A stretch of 64,000 nucleotides of DNA from Progne subis subis (lineage: Eukaryota > Chordata > Aves > Passeriformes > Hirundinidae). The notes under the pieces were generated by a model, which did no database searches, was not told where the DNA came from, and worked only from the letters and a program-made list of their open reading frames with translations. Within the stretch, counting starts at the first letter, position 1; each line of letters opens with the position of its first letter. Shown piece after piece: positions 22,901 through 34,800 of this stretch. The position numbers and the translations under genes are program-made. The DNA lies in the NCBI GenBank assembly GCA_022316685.1, contig JAKJHU010000030.1, forward strand, positions 7,714,860 through 7,778,859, read 5' to 3'.

Positions 22901-25900
22901 ACATCTGACTTCTACATCAGCTCATTTTCAATTTCAATTTGGTTATTAACAGAGCCCAAACTACTAAAGCAGTCATAAGTACAAAGGAACAGAATTCTGG
23001 TTTTAAAAATGCCCTTAAGAATTTAAAAAGTTGATACTTATTCAAAAATAATAAGTAGGGTGCAAAAGAATTTTATTAGCTTTGGCAAAATCTGTGAGGG
23101 TATTCTGCCTGAATCAAGTTGCTCCAAGTTCATTAAACAATTATCTCTCTTACTTTATTTATTTTGTCTGATAATGCTCACAGGAAGCTTTGACTTTTTA
23201 TAGACAAAACAAATTGAAACCAGACACAGCCAATATATCCTATGTGTTCATCTTCTGTCAGACAATTCAGTGAATAAAGCAGATAATAATTCAGTGTTTT
23301 ACAGCAGCAGTGACTTCCCAGAAGCTATAAAGAATATTCAGCTCCTTTTGGCTTAGCTGAAAATGTGGAATGAATATTGTTTAAGAAGATAATTTCTAAA
23401 ATATGTATGTATACTTTTTTCTACACTTGTATAGTTTTCATTCCCATCACATTATATTATTCATTCTGTTATTAGAAATTAAGATTTAGTTTATAGAAAT
23501 TACTTCAATTTCCTCAGATAACAGATGTGTTAATTAATGTTAACTTAAAAGAATATTGGAAAACAATTCTAAATATTCAGATTTTTTCCTAGGAAATAAT
23601 AACACATACTTGTTGGCAAGTTTTAAAAATATATTTAGATTGAACACAGAGATACCTTCTCAAAAGACTAAAAAGAAAACTAAGCTATTGTCAGTTTAAA
23701 TAAAGAACTAAATATCTGTATAATCTGCCTGAAAATATTGTTTGTAATCTGCAGCAATTCAGCCTGTTGCACTTCTTTCTAGACTGAATATATTAGTAGA
23801 CATACAGAAATTCGGTTCACTTTTTATTTTTCCTTCTCAAACACACACAGTATCAGTAGCAGCAAAATTGCCAATGAATAAAAATCACAGGGACAGATTG
23901 AAGTGTAAATCTTACACAAAGGTTCCCTCTGGCTGGGCAAGCGACACAAAACATCTCAGTTGCCTACATACATTACCTAAAAATAAAATAACCAGTACAT
24001 CTTCCTCAGGCCTGGATTTCAATCTACTTCCTTATCATGTAACTGAAAATGGGAGAGTATTTCTTATTGATACAAATTACATTGAGAGCCTTTATCCCAA
24101 GCTACGTTTTTCACTCCAGGACAAGTGGATGCTAGGAATGAACAGACACTCAGTGTGGCTCCTAGTAAGAGCATCCCAGGGACATGGGTATGTATTAAAA
24201 AAAGAAAACTCTGGTTTTTTTTTGTGGTCTAAGAAAAATGAATTTTGAGCTTCAGATAACTTTTTGATTCATTTTTTGCAGAGAAATAAGTGATAAGTTT
24301 TAAGGCTAAATATACAAAATGTAGGAAAAAAATTTCAAAAAGTAATTTTGGTGATTTCAGGTAAAAATAAAAACTTTGGGGATGTAGGACTTAATTCTCT
24401 TCTCCAAATACACTGATTAATCCCAAGTAGAAAAAAATGAGCATGACTAGGAGCATAGATGCTACAGCAAGATCCAAAGTTTGTGAGTTTGAAAAGGGGC
24501 TTGAGTTTCAGCCCCATAATTTGTCTAAATAGAGCAAGCATCAAATTTATGGATTGTTTTTGAATTTCATGCTTGGCTCAGATGGTAGTCTAAACAGTTG
24601 AACAAGAAGTTGACTGACATCAGAGTCAAAAAGTTACACTTCTAATTTGTCACAATCCCCAAAGCAAAGAGCTGCTCCAGTAAGTTCCAAACAGATCAGA
24701 TCACACAGAAGATGCTCCTCCCTGAAGACAAACACTGTTCCAAGAGGAGAGCATGCGAACTGCTATTTGTGAAGGTTTATGCTGCCATTCTACTATATTT
24801 TCAAGTCACAGATTTTAAAAGCAACCTCATAGAATCTTACCTGGATCTTCTAATATAGCACTTTCATCTTGTGGTTAGAACAGTTCTTTAATTACTTTAA
24901 TCTTTCTCATGTTGCTCTACTAGAGGCTGTTAGCATGATTAAGCTAAATCTCTGATACCACTATATAAAATTTATTAAATAACAGTCTTTGGAATACTGC
25001 ATGAATCTTTTCAGTATAAATTAATGCTGTTAAATTAAAGCACTGGTGGCAAAACAGGCACAAATATGTATGTGTCAACACAGTTCTTGAAATGGATGCT
25101 ATCCAGTAATGTTTGCTTAGGAAAGACAGTGCTGAGTATAAGACATTTAAAACACAACTGTGCTCCAACACAAAATAGTGTTTAATTTCACGTCCAAAAA
25201 TATTCTCCAAAATAAAGAGGATGCTTCCTTTTGTAGTAACATCCCTGGTGCCCAATATAGTGATCCAACCCTCTCTGAGACAAATATTGATTCATACTTG
25301 CTCCCTTACATAATTTTGTTGAAGCTTACACTGTAGATTAAGCCTTGGTCAGGACCAGAAGAATATCATGAGCTTGTTTTTGTAAAACAAAATACGGTCT
25401 CTCACCACTCCAGCATCATGTCTATCTCTACTGGACATACTGGATTTAGATCTCAGGAGAAGCAGAGATCTTTTTATAGCACTGATGAAAGTAACAATTA
25501 TATGAGCAACTGTTGCAGTCAGAATGGACTTTTTATTAGACCAGCATGACACGCTGTTCTTTATCACAGAAGGGTGGGTCTCTGTGAAAGGCGTTACTCA
25601 CATAATATCTTAATACACATTCCAGTCGCCAAAAATCATTTCCTTATATCCAACTTACTTGGTAAATGTGTGAAGGAAACAAATTACTTCCATGTCATCT
25701 ATCCCAGTCCCTTGAAAAAATTGTTTATTTTCAGATGGAAGAAACTTACGACTTTGAAGCATACTATCATAGATAATGAATTTGTCGCTATATGGTACCA
25801 AATTATTTTTGTCTTGAGTGTGCTTTTTTTATCCCCTTGTAATCATAATGCACTCTTACAAGTCATTCATTCAACATATTAATTCAAGACCACCACTATT

Positions 25901-28439
25901 CCAACCTGTCTTGTTTGTTTAGGCTATAGAAACATTATTTCTGTCTTTTCCAAAGTGATGCATCCCCTAGTTTTTGCTTTTCTCACAGGTCCACCCTGTT
26001 CTCAAATCCTTAATTTTGCAGAAGGAACCATGCTGGTGTTACAAGGCGCTTCATAAACTGCTCCATGCTACTGACAGGGAAAAAACGCAAAGCCATCTCT
26101 GCTGAAGAAATTATGGGATTTATCTCCATCTAGTAGCTAGATGGATAGATGTTGTACAGATAGCTTTATGAAGTCTCTCTTCCTTCCAGAAAATTTTTTG
26201 TATTCCTTTCCTATTCCAAGGTTATCTTCAAAATGCTTGCCAGGTTCTTTGAACCAGTAATTCTTTCCTTCACAAGTGTTTCACTAAGACATGGGGGGAA
26301 GAAGAATCTGTGAAAAGTTCTCTGAAAATTTCCCATTTTCAGTGGGAAGTTGCCTCAAATCTGACACCAAAGTAGCCCTTTGCCAGCTGGCATTTGGGAA
26401 TGGCCCAATACCTGTCACTGCTTGGGCATTATCTGTGCATGTTATTTGAGTCAAACTAAAACTACTCTAAAATGTAGTGATGAAGATCTTTTGTCACAAG
26501 ACATATTTGAGTCTTTCCATTTAAAGAACACAGGCGTACATCTATCAATGAAAAAAATGTGAAGATTTCATGACCTTAACTATGCATAACATACCTTAAA
26601 TAGTTATAATCCTAGAGAATGAATGAAAATTCATTCAGAATATCTAGATTTAAAAAAAAAATCTGAGAACTATGAAAGATATGGTTCCCACAGTATGCGC
26701 TTTCAAATTACGAACTTTTTCTTTTTTCTGTCAAGAACATTCTCCTCAGCCAAGCCATATGGTTTATGTAATTTTTGTTTGAAGTCCCACCCACATCTGA
26801 AGTTATTTTGCATTAAGATAGTGGAACCAGAATCAATAACCTTACACAAACAATTCTAAAAGGTGCTTTATGCATTTTTATGCAGTCATTCTCACTTGAA
26901 AAAGAAAATTTTGAACATAATGTTCTAATTATTGAAAGGGGTTGGAGCTCTGTCTGCAGTTGTTTGATTCTCCAAGTATTTGGGGATAAAATATAACCTG
27001 AATTCTATTTGTAAATGGATGCAACTACAACAGGGAATTATCTCTCATCAGTCATGCTCCAAGAGTAAATTACATCAGCTTGAGTTTTTGTCTCTTTGTT
27101 CAAGACAAATGCAATATAAATGGTGGTGGATACCTATTCTGAATGAGAAAAATGTGCAAGTTAACATTGCTACTGAAGCAATATAGAAAAAATAAATATG
27201 AGAGTTCAAAGACAAGAAAGGTGGGCAGGGAGAATTGTAATTGAACTTGAAACTTGAACTGAAAGTTTCACAAGAGAAATTAAAATTTTCAAGATGGAAG
27301 CCTCACAACAGGTGGAGACCATAAAAAGAATTAGAAGGCCATATTCTAAAACAGGAGCTGAAAAGTTTGCAAATAAAAATTGAATACAAATATCATCTGG
27401 AAAATTTCAGAATGAACTGAACAAAGGCATTGAAAAATAAAGTCCGTATTGGAACGTTAGTTCTTATGTAGGACTTGCAAAGACTAGCAAGATCAAAACA
27501 TGAGAGGACCAGCAATCTTACTGTCATAAACAAGAAGGTCTTCCAGGAAACAGGTAGGACCTCTGTCCAAACTAGAGCTTAAGCACAGAAGTGAAGTGTA
27601 GGAAGTATACAAAAATGTGTAAAACGTGACATGAAATACAAAGATGTGTTTGGCTGTCTTCTAAGTAAGCAGAAAACTTAGATCACATGATTTGTTATAA
27701 TAGCTTAACTTTACTGAGACTCAGGCTATTCCAGATAACACAATGTAAATTCCTGTTAGAATTGCATGCAAAAATATTTCCTAAGAAAGTTCTGGTGACT
27801 ACCTCCGTGGTCTGACTCTCAGTGTGTGAAAAATTTAAGCCACAAAAGAACATAAATTATCCTGCTCTGCTGTCATACCACATCAGCACTATGGAGATAG
27901 CCATCAATTTGACACGACAGCTTTAAGGAGAAAAGAAAAAGAAGAAACTGCAAAAGAAATGGAAGAGGTTTTGTAGATGTGCCTTTCAAGCACACACAAA
28001 TGCTATTGATAACTTCTGAAACAATTGGCAGCAGACTTGTTTTAAGCATTGAACTGTTGTTGGACTCTTTGATATTAATCAGGAACATGAAATTGAAGGA
28101 ATGTGGAACTTAGCACTGAATGTCATTCTTGCCCCAAAGAAACCAAAAGAAAAAAAGCTGCTGGTCAGGAAGGTAAGAAGTGGTTGCCATAAAGCTTAGA
28201 AATTCATCTTTGAGTGTAAAATGTACAAGTGATCCTAATCTAGCTCATGACATTATGAATGATTTTAAAAAGTGATAGGTTTTTTATCATTGGAGAGAGG
28301 AAAGTAGCAATTAAGGCATAGAGTAAAATTAAATACTGACATGCAAGAAAAACTGGCTAGGAAAAAGATTGCTGTGAGCTGGCTAAGGCATACAATTTCA
28401 AATACCTATTGAGAGTTTTGTTGTTTTTTTTGTGGGTTC

Positions 28440-28464
28440 TTTTTTTTTTTTTTTTTTTTTTTTT
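28440..28464. repeat. Poly-T tract, T25
   Basis: This is an uninterrupted run of 25 T on the plus strand in intron 6, with a T/G-rich lead-in. No transposon body is attached. Confidence 0.85.
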
Positions 28465-29224
28465 CCTGAATGAGAGAAAGCAGGAAAATCATTTTAAATG
28501 TCTGAGGAAACTCCCAACAGACGTGACCCCAAAGAAAGCCCCCTAGGAAACTCGCAATGAATGTTGGGCTATCAAATGTAGAATAAATTCAGAGAATTTC
28601 ATGGGAATTATTAAACTAGACATGCTAAAAGGCTAGAGAATAGGGAATCCAATACTCCATCACCTAATTTGGCAAAAATGGAGACAGTCGCTGCAAAAGG
28701 TGCATTCATCCAAGAACTGAGAACTGGAAAATTATCAAGAAGCTTCAACAGCCAAGTTAGCACATCAGCTAACCATTTACTCTGATTTGATTATTGCTAA
28801 TAACTGCCTAATAAATGCCAGAAACTGTCTTGGAGAATATGGAAAACCCCCTTCTAAAGGGTCTTTGGTTTGCAGATGGCAAGCAATAGTTTTTTAAGTG
28901 ATATTCCCCTCTAGAGATCAAAACTCTTAATAGTGTTTTACATTTACATTTACTCAGGCAAGAAAATATGAAAAATGCTTGAAACTTGCTTGCTTCACGG
29001 TGATCTCACCTACTGTTAAAGAAATTATTTGTTATTCCACTTGATTTTTTTTTTTTTTTGATAAGCAACAAACAGTATGACAGAAAATCCATTGCAAAAT
29101 GCAAACAACAGGTGTAGTAGATACTGACAAGGAAAGGATCGAAGGATGAACTTAGGATGCAGTTTTCTCTGAATTTATTCCAATTACTATTGAATGTACC
29201 AAACACAAACACTCCAAAAGATTT

Positions 29225-29229
29225 GTTAG
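29225..29229. repeat. Target-site duplication GTTAG, left copy
   Basis: These five bases directly precede the TGTCCT terminus of the solo LTR. They are identical to those that follow its AGGACA terminus. Confidence 0.88.
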
Positions 29230-30082
29230 TGTCCTAGGGTGACTTTTGATACTTATATCCCCAGTTGTCTGTTCTGTTCATGCTTTATGCTAAGTTCTGT
29301 ACCTTTAAGACTAGGTAACCCCTGATAAGTAACAGCTGTGTTAATTAACTAATACAGACTTGCCCCTGATGAGTAATAGCTATATCCAATAAGGACGAGT
29401 GAGATAAAAGAGGAGGTTAGCTGGTAAGGGGAGGATCATCATGGAGGAGCAACCTTGAGGAGCATGAAGCAGAGACTCATGAAGCACGATCCTGGAGAGA
29501 GAGAATCACTGCTGTGAGACTAGTTCTGATAGGGAAGGGGAGAGAAAAGTTGCATGGAATTTGTTTTGAAAACAGCATTCACTCCTCTGCATTCCTGCTC
29601 TTGGGCTGTGCTTTTCTGAGGCACAGACAAGCAGCAGCACAGAGACTTGTTTTGCTCTTAGCTAGTTTTAGCTAGGTGAGGTAGAGAAGTTCCCTGGACT
29701 GTTTTTTTCCTTTTCCTTGGGACTGGTTAAATATGTCCTGAAAAACCCAGAGAGACACCCAGATCTTATGCCTGCATCCCGTGGGGTCCAGGATAGTATT
29801 TTTCCAGCACAGGAGGAACTGATAAGAGCCTGAGTGAGCTGAGCTACACCCACAGCAAGGACTTTCTGAATTTACCATCCCACTTCAGAGCAATGAGAGG
29901 TTTTATTGTTTCATATTATTCATTCTTTGTGGTTGTGGGCACTTTGTTAAATAAATAGTTCTTTCCACTTTTCTCTGAGGAAGCTCTTTTCCCAGACCCC
30001 TTGGGGAAAGGGCCGTTCAGGTTTGCTCCCCAGAAGGACCCCATTCAGGGCTTCTCTCACAAATTTGCCCTGAACCAGGACA
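29230..30082 (+). mobile_element. Solo LTR, ERVL (class III)-type, with 5-bp target-site duplication
   Basis: This 853-bp element begins TGTCCTAGGG and ends CCAGGACA, so the termini TGTCCT and AGGACA are perfect inverted repeats. It is flanked on both sides by GTTAG (29225-29229 and 30083-30087), a 5-bp target-site duplication. That length is typical of class III (ERVL-like) integration. A TATA-like ATAAAAG lies at about 29404-29410 and an AATAAA poly(A) signal at 29950-29955, so it is oriented plus, opposite to ANGPT1. No primer-binding site or gag/pol/env sequence follows, so the provirus has been reduced to a solo LTR by LTR-LTR recombination. The ORFs at 29668-29878 are chance readings inside it. 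Confidence 0.9.
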
Positions 30083-30087
30083 GTTAG
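30083..30087. repeat. Target-site duplication GTTAG, right copy
   Basis: These five bases directly follow the AGGACA terminus of the solo LTR and match the left flank exactly. Confidence 0.88.
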
Positions 30088-31793
30088 TCAGAAATTAGTT
30101 CCTAGAAGCAAATGTACAAATCACACTGTATGCCATAAGACTAAGAAGAAAATTGAAGGATACTGGAAACATATGTCCCTAAGGAAGAAGGTACATAACC
30201 AATCTTGTGTAACAGTGACTCTGCAGAAAAGGTTTTGCTTTCATTAGCTGTTGTGTTAGATACCAAAGAAAGTATTACTATATTTTACTGAGTAGGAACT
30301 GAATGCAAGTGGAAATTGAGGGAAAAAAAAAAAAAAAAACAGGAGGAAATATTAGTATCACTATTGTACTATCACTGACTGTGTGGGAATTTACATACTA
30401 ATGGAGTAAAATACTTCCTACTGAAAAGATTTATGGCTGCCTTACCTCTCATTTAACCTGTTTACTGTATTGGTGTCTAGAACAGGAGTGCTTCCATGTA
30501 AACCGAAAGCACCAGTGTGAAGCTGCATCAAAGTTGTGTCTCGTTGCTGTCAAGGGGCTCCTGTAACCCAGCAGTGCTGTCAGCTGTGCAGAGACTGCTC
30601 CATGCACACCCTTCCCAGGTAAGCTGCTGTAAGGACCTGAGTCAGAGCATATGTGCAGTGGCCTCCTAACACTGTAACAGCCAATAACTTGTGACAGCTT
30701 TAGAAGTAGTGCAGGCTGGTGGCCTGAATTCCTGTCCAGCTCAGAAGCTGGCGTTTGCTTATAGCTTAAAAACTTCAACTGTTTTCCAGATTTCTTTGCA
30801 ATAAGAACTAAATGTACTGAAAATAAATGAAGCCCTAGAGATTTATGGTTGCTGTTATTATATCATGATACTATTTCTGTTAGCTTTAGGACCCCAATGA
30901 GATACAAGGACATGAATCTCAATTTGAGTTGTAGGCTGAGAAAACACACATTAAGTTTGCCTGCTCCAAGTAAGCCTAAGTGCCATCGTGTTCCCCCACC
31001 ACACCACTCAGCTTCTATTAGAAGAAACACCAGGAAAGGGGGGGGGGGAGGTGCAGTGGTCCAACAGACACCACACACCCTCTGTCAGCAACTTTTCTCT
31101 GCCAGGCTGATTATACAATGCTGAAAACTTCACTAGGAATGTCATTGAAATCCAAGCTAGTCCTCAGGGACTTGGAGAAAGGAGCTCCATCAGAAAGTTT
31201 GATCAGGCAGATTTAAAAAAAAAAAAAAAAAGTTAATTTGATTGGAGTAAGTTTTTTTTAAGTTGGCAAAGGGAAAATACCCTGCTTGAAGTCATGTCAT
31301 CTTTAATTTGGTAAGTTATTTATTTTATTGTAATCCTATTTGAAGTATCAACATTTCCAGTACATTAACTTGATTGGCAGAGGTGCTGTATGACTTGGGA
31401 TAAATGCCAGTATTTTTATTCCTATCTGAGGTGCTCCAAATTCTGAATGAGCTCCTCTCAGCATGCCTTAGAAACATTATCACATGCGTATTACCTCCTA
31501 ACATCACATCAAGTCAAAACTTCAGAGAGACAGAGAGCAGCATACTGGCCTCATCTCATTTTAATCTCAGTATCTGATCTGAAAGGAGCTCTAAATCAGG
31601 GGGAATAATACTTGACTAACTGAGTAAAAAGTATTTTCAAATGTAACAGACATGATGAAAGGTACTTCATAAAAGACTGCAGGACCCTGCCACATTACTA
31701 CAAGAAGAATTTTCTATTTAGGTCAATAGGAAGTAGTATTTGAAATCTGACACTTGTATGAAATGTACAGTTACTCCACATTTTTCACCTTAC

Positions 31794-31895
31794 CATTTTG
31801 TATTCTTTCCAGCTTTTCTGGAAATCCAGACTTCCATCTTCCCGGTGTTGTATAACTGTCCATCCTCCTCCAGCAATTTCCATATTGCAAAAGAC
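31794..31895 (-). CDS. ANGPT1: ANGPT1 exon 6 (fibrinogen-like domain, A subdomain)
   Basis: The exon is 102 bp, phase 0 at both ends, and encodes 34 residues: [20 protein letters not shown], then [14 protein letters not shown], about human residues 313-346. Acceptor is CTGCCTAG and donor is AAAATG|GTAAGG. It carries the family signature [14 protein letters not shown] of fibrinogen-related domains and the Cys (human Cys315) that pairs with the exon 5 Cys. Differences from the human protein are limited to MEIA for MDVN and QKSW for QRGW. It was too short and Met-poor to appear as an ORF and was found by reading the minus strand. Confidence 0.97.
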
Positions 31896-34800
31896 CTAGG
31901 CAGTAAATAAAAAAGAAAAATTTAAAAACCCAAACAAAAAAATAAAACAAGTTTGCATTGGAATTCTGGCATCTTAGGCAGGGAAGTATTTGTGAATAAC
32001 AGTATTAAGGAAGTGTGTTTTTTCTATGTACTCATGTCCTATTCCTTCAATGTCCTCTTCAGTCATTTGATGACAACCAGTTCTCTGGTTATGTTTCGTG
32101 TTATTCTCCCAGAAATGTCTCCTTTCAGTGCAACACTGAAGAACATCTTCCCATCATCCCCCTCTGCTTCCTCAGCTTTCCCCTTCACATTCTGTCCATG
32201 CCCTTTTCTATTTTCTCTGCAGTGCCTGTGAAACCACTCCCTTCCTCTTAATAAACAAGAGTAATCCCTTCAGTGATAATAATGCTTCATATAGGTTTTA
32301 GCAGTGTCATTTGGTCTCAGAGAATCTTGTGACGTGTTCTTGCAGAAAATACTCATCCTAGGAGTCTGAAATGTGGCACAGATGAGGATATTTTGTTTTC
32401 CTTTGAACTGTAATATTTCCAGTAGTGTTTCAGGCAGTGTCCCAAAATGGGACAGTTGACGTCAGAGTAAGCTGCCTTATACTGATGGAGAACGTAGATA
32501 GTAACAGGCTCAAGAGATGAGGTCTGTGAGATAAGCTCAGAAGTTAAGATCTACACTGAATACATAAGATCATACCCTGTCACAACTGCACTAAGAAAAT
32601 TGTATCCTAGATACTAAAGACTCTGTGTATAAAGAATAATGAAACAATTTGACAATTTTGTTGAGCCTTGATATTAGAATATTGTGTAAACTGAAATCTG
32701 TTACAAATCTTAAATAATCCATATAATAATAAAAATTGATATTAACTTTTATTCACTTCACTCTTTTTATTATCCTTCCAAAAATATAGAAGATAAACTA
32801 TGAAAAAATTAAAATACAACTTGTGCATTAGCTTTTCTTGGTATGTGACAAACGGTAATAATTGTTGATCCTGTTTTTGTAAGACACTTTAAGGCCTAAG
32901 TTTCTTAGGGCTACTTATTCAAGCAAATTGTCCTGATTTCATTCTCCTATACTCATCCATGCCACATTGACACTGCAACTATCCTAAATTTTGTTTGTTT
33001 GTGCTTTTAAAAGCTGTATTCTGCCCTTTAAGTAAAAAGTCAATATGTAAGAATGCTGAAGAGGTTTAGCTTTTGGCACTCACATCAGCAAGAGTCAATC
33101 CATTAAGCACTGATTGGCAATTTAAAGCTTTATTTTGATTGAATGATTGGAGGTTACTATCCAACACAGTTAAATAAAAAGTTGTACTGCAGTTGACTAG
33201 AGGACCGCCTTCTACCCTCAGACAAAGCCATTCTAAATTTCTTCTACTCTTCAGAGCTGTCATGGTAACAATATGTATGTGTTTTTGTTTTAATTTGCAC
33301 CAGACATGCCGAATGAAGTCCCTGTGAAAGTGGAGGAAGGAAATAGAATACCAGGACAAACATAAACTTGATTCTGGGTAACCACAAGAAAACCTGCAAT
33401 TTTCTAAACGAATATTTTGGCCCTTTTCCTTCTTTGGGGAAGCCACTGTGAGTCAAAACATTTATCTACAGGATTTAATGTCTTTAGTCTGATTTACGGT
33501 GAGAATTTCTGAAAGATGGATTTACTTTCCTTATAAGTCATTTCAAGCTCCCATGAATCCACGGCCAATTTTTAAAGCATTAAATCCTAGACTATATTAA
33601 GACTACCCATTTTAAAGACACACACAAATTTTGGGATTTTCGTACTAATGAAGTACCTGAAAGACTGAAGTTTTCTGAATAATATATCAAATTGAAAGAG
33701 AAAACTGCACACCGGAAAAAAGATTTCCCATCAGCAAATTTGCTGTCATTTTCACTTGCCATCATTTTGTGGTCTGGTACTTTCCACAGTGGCAGATACA
33801 AACACCTATTAACATATTAACCATATTTACCATATTAACAGGAGCTCAAGGTGATTGTAGATATTACTGTGCATAGCTCTACCCTTGTCTTTCCCAGGAA
33901 AGATCAAGGCATTCAGCCATTTAACACCAATTAATGCATTCTGATACTTAACCCTCAATTAGAAAAGGATGAAAAAAGTGATTGAATTTGTATGCATTAT
34001 AGATTCTGAATTTATAATTAATAAAATAACCTAGAATAAAAGACCATCCAAAATATTGTATTCTTTCTCTTCCTTAAATGCATGAGTAAAAATTCTCAAG
34101 CTTTTAAAAGGAAAATATGGGATTATTTCTACTTATTTTAGCTTTATGGACTAAAGTATTAAAACTTTCATAATTAGCCTTCAGAGAGAAGCTCAATTTT
34201 AAAGTAAATAGAAGATATGAAATTTCTACAAATTACATTTAAAGCACATGCACAGTGAGACCCCACGAGTCTAGTGGAGCAACCAGACCTTTGAGGTTCA
34301 GAGAATGTTCTCTGCTATGCAGAAACAATCTGATGACTACCATGTTGGCAGACAGTGTGCACAGCACAGCGGGATAGCCTACATTTAATGGGTTAAAATT
34401 CTGCCAGATATCCTCAGAGAAAACATCAGCACCAATTTAGTGGGAAGTCCACAAGAAGGAAGTAAAGGGGGAGGAGTGAAGACCACAGCCGTAACAATTG
34501 CTTTTTCAGAACCGTGAAGACACAGACACTGCCCAGCAGCAGTGGTAACGTTGCGTTTTCAGTGTAGTGACCCAGAGGTTGGTAACAGTCGCGTTTGTGA
34601 GGGCATTCGAGGAGACAGTGGGAGAGTCAACACATTGACCCACGGGATATGCAGAGGTCTTGCTTGCACTCGGACCAGTCACACCCGGCCTACTTTGGCT
34701 CCCAGAGGTGACTTGGCTCTTTCAATTCCAAAAATGGGAACAAAATCACTTTTGCTGCTCCCTTGCTCATCAGAAGCCTTGCTTCCCCTGTAGCTCACCC

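Larger units (their letters stand above)
17678..31793 (-). other. ANGPT1: ANGPT1 intron 6
   Basis: This is a 14.1-kb intron, AT-rich. Recognisable contents are an (ATT)26 array at 19853-19930, a short (GTT)6 at 18939-18956, poly-T at 28440-28464 and 29045-29059, poly-A at 30323-30339 and 31215-31231, a G-rich run near 31039-31049, and the ERVL-type solo LTR at 29230-30082. A 21-base near-perfect palindrome lies at 18621-18641. The 126-codon plus-strand ORF at 23868-24248 is unrecognised. The remainder shows nothing I can name. Confidence 0.85.

Noticed and set aside
23868..24248. 126-codon plus-strand ORF in intron 6
   Set aside because: No recognised family, no splice or poly(A) context, and the length is plausible by chance in 64 kb.
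33066..33446. 126-codon minus-strand ORF in intron 5
   Set aside because: The peptide resembles nothing known and has no supporting splice sites in phase with the neighbouring ANGPT1 exons.
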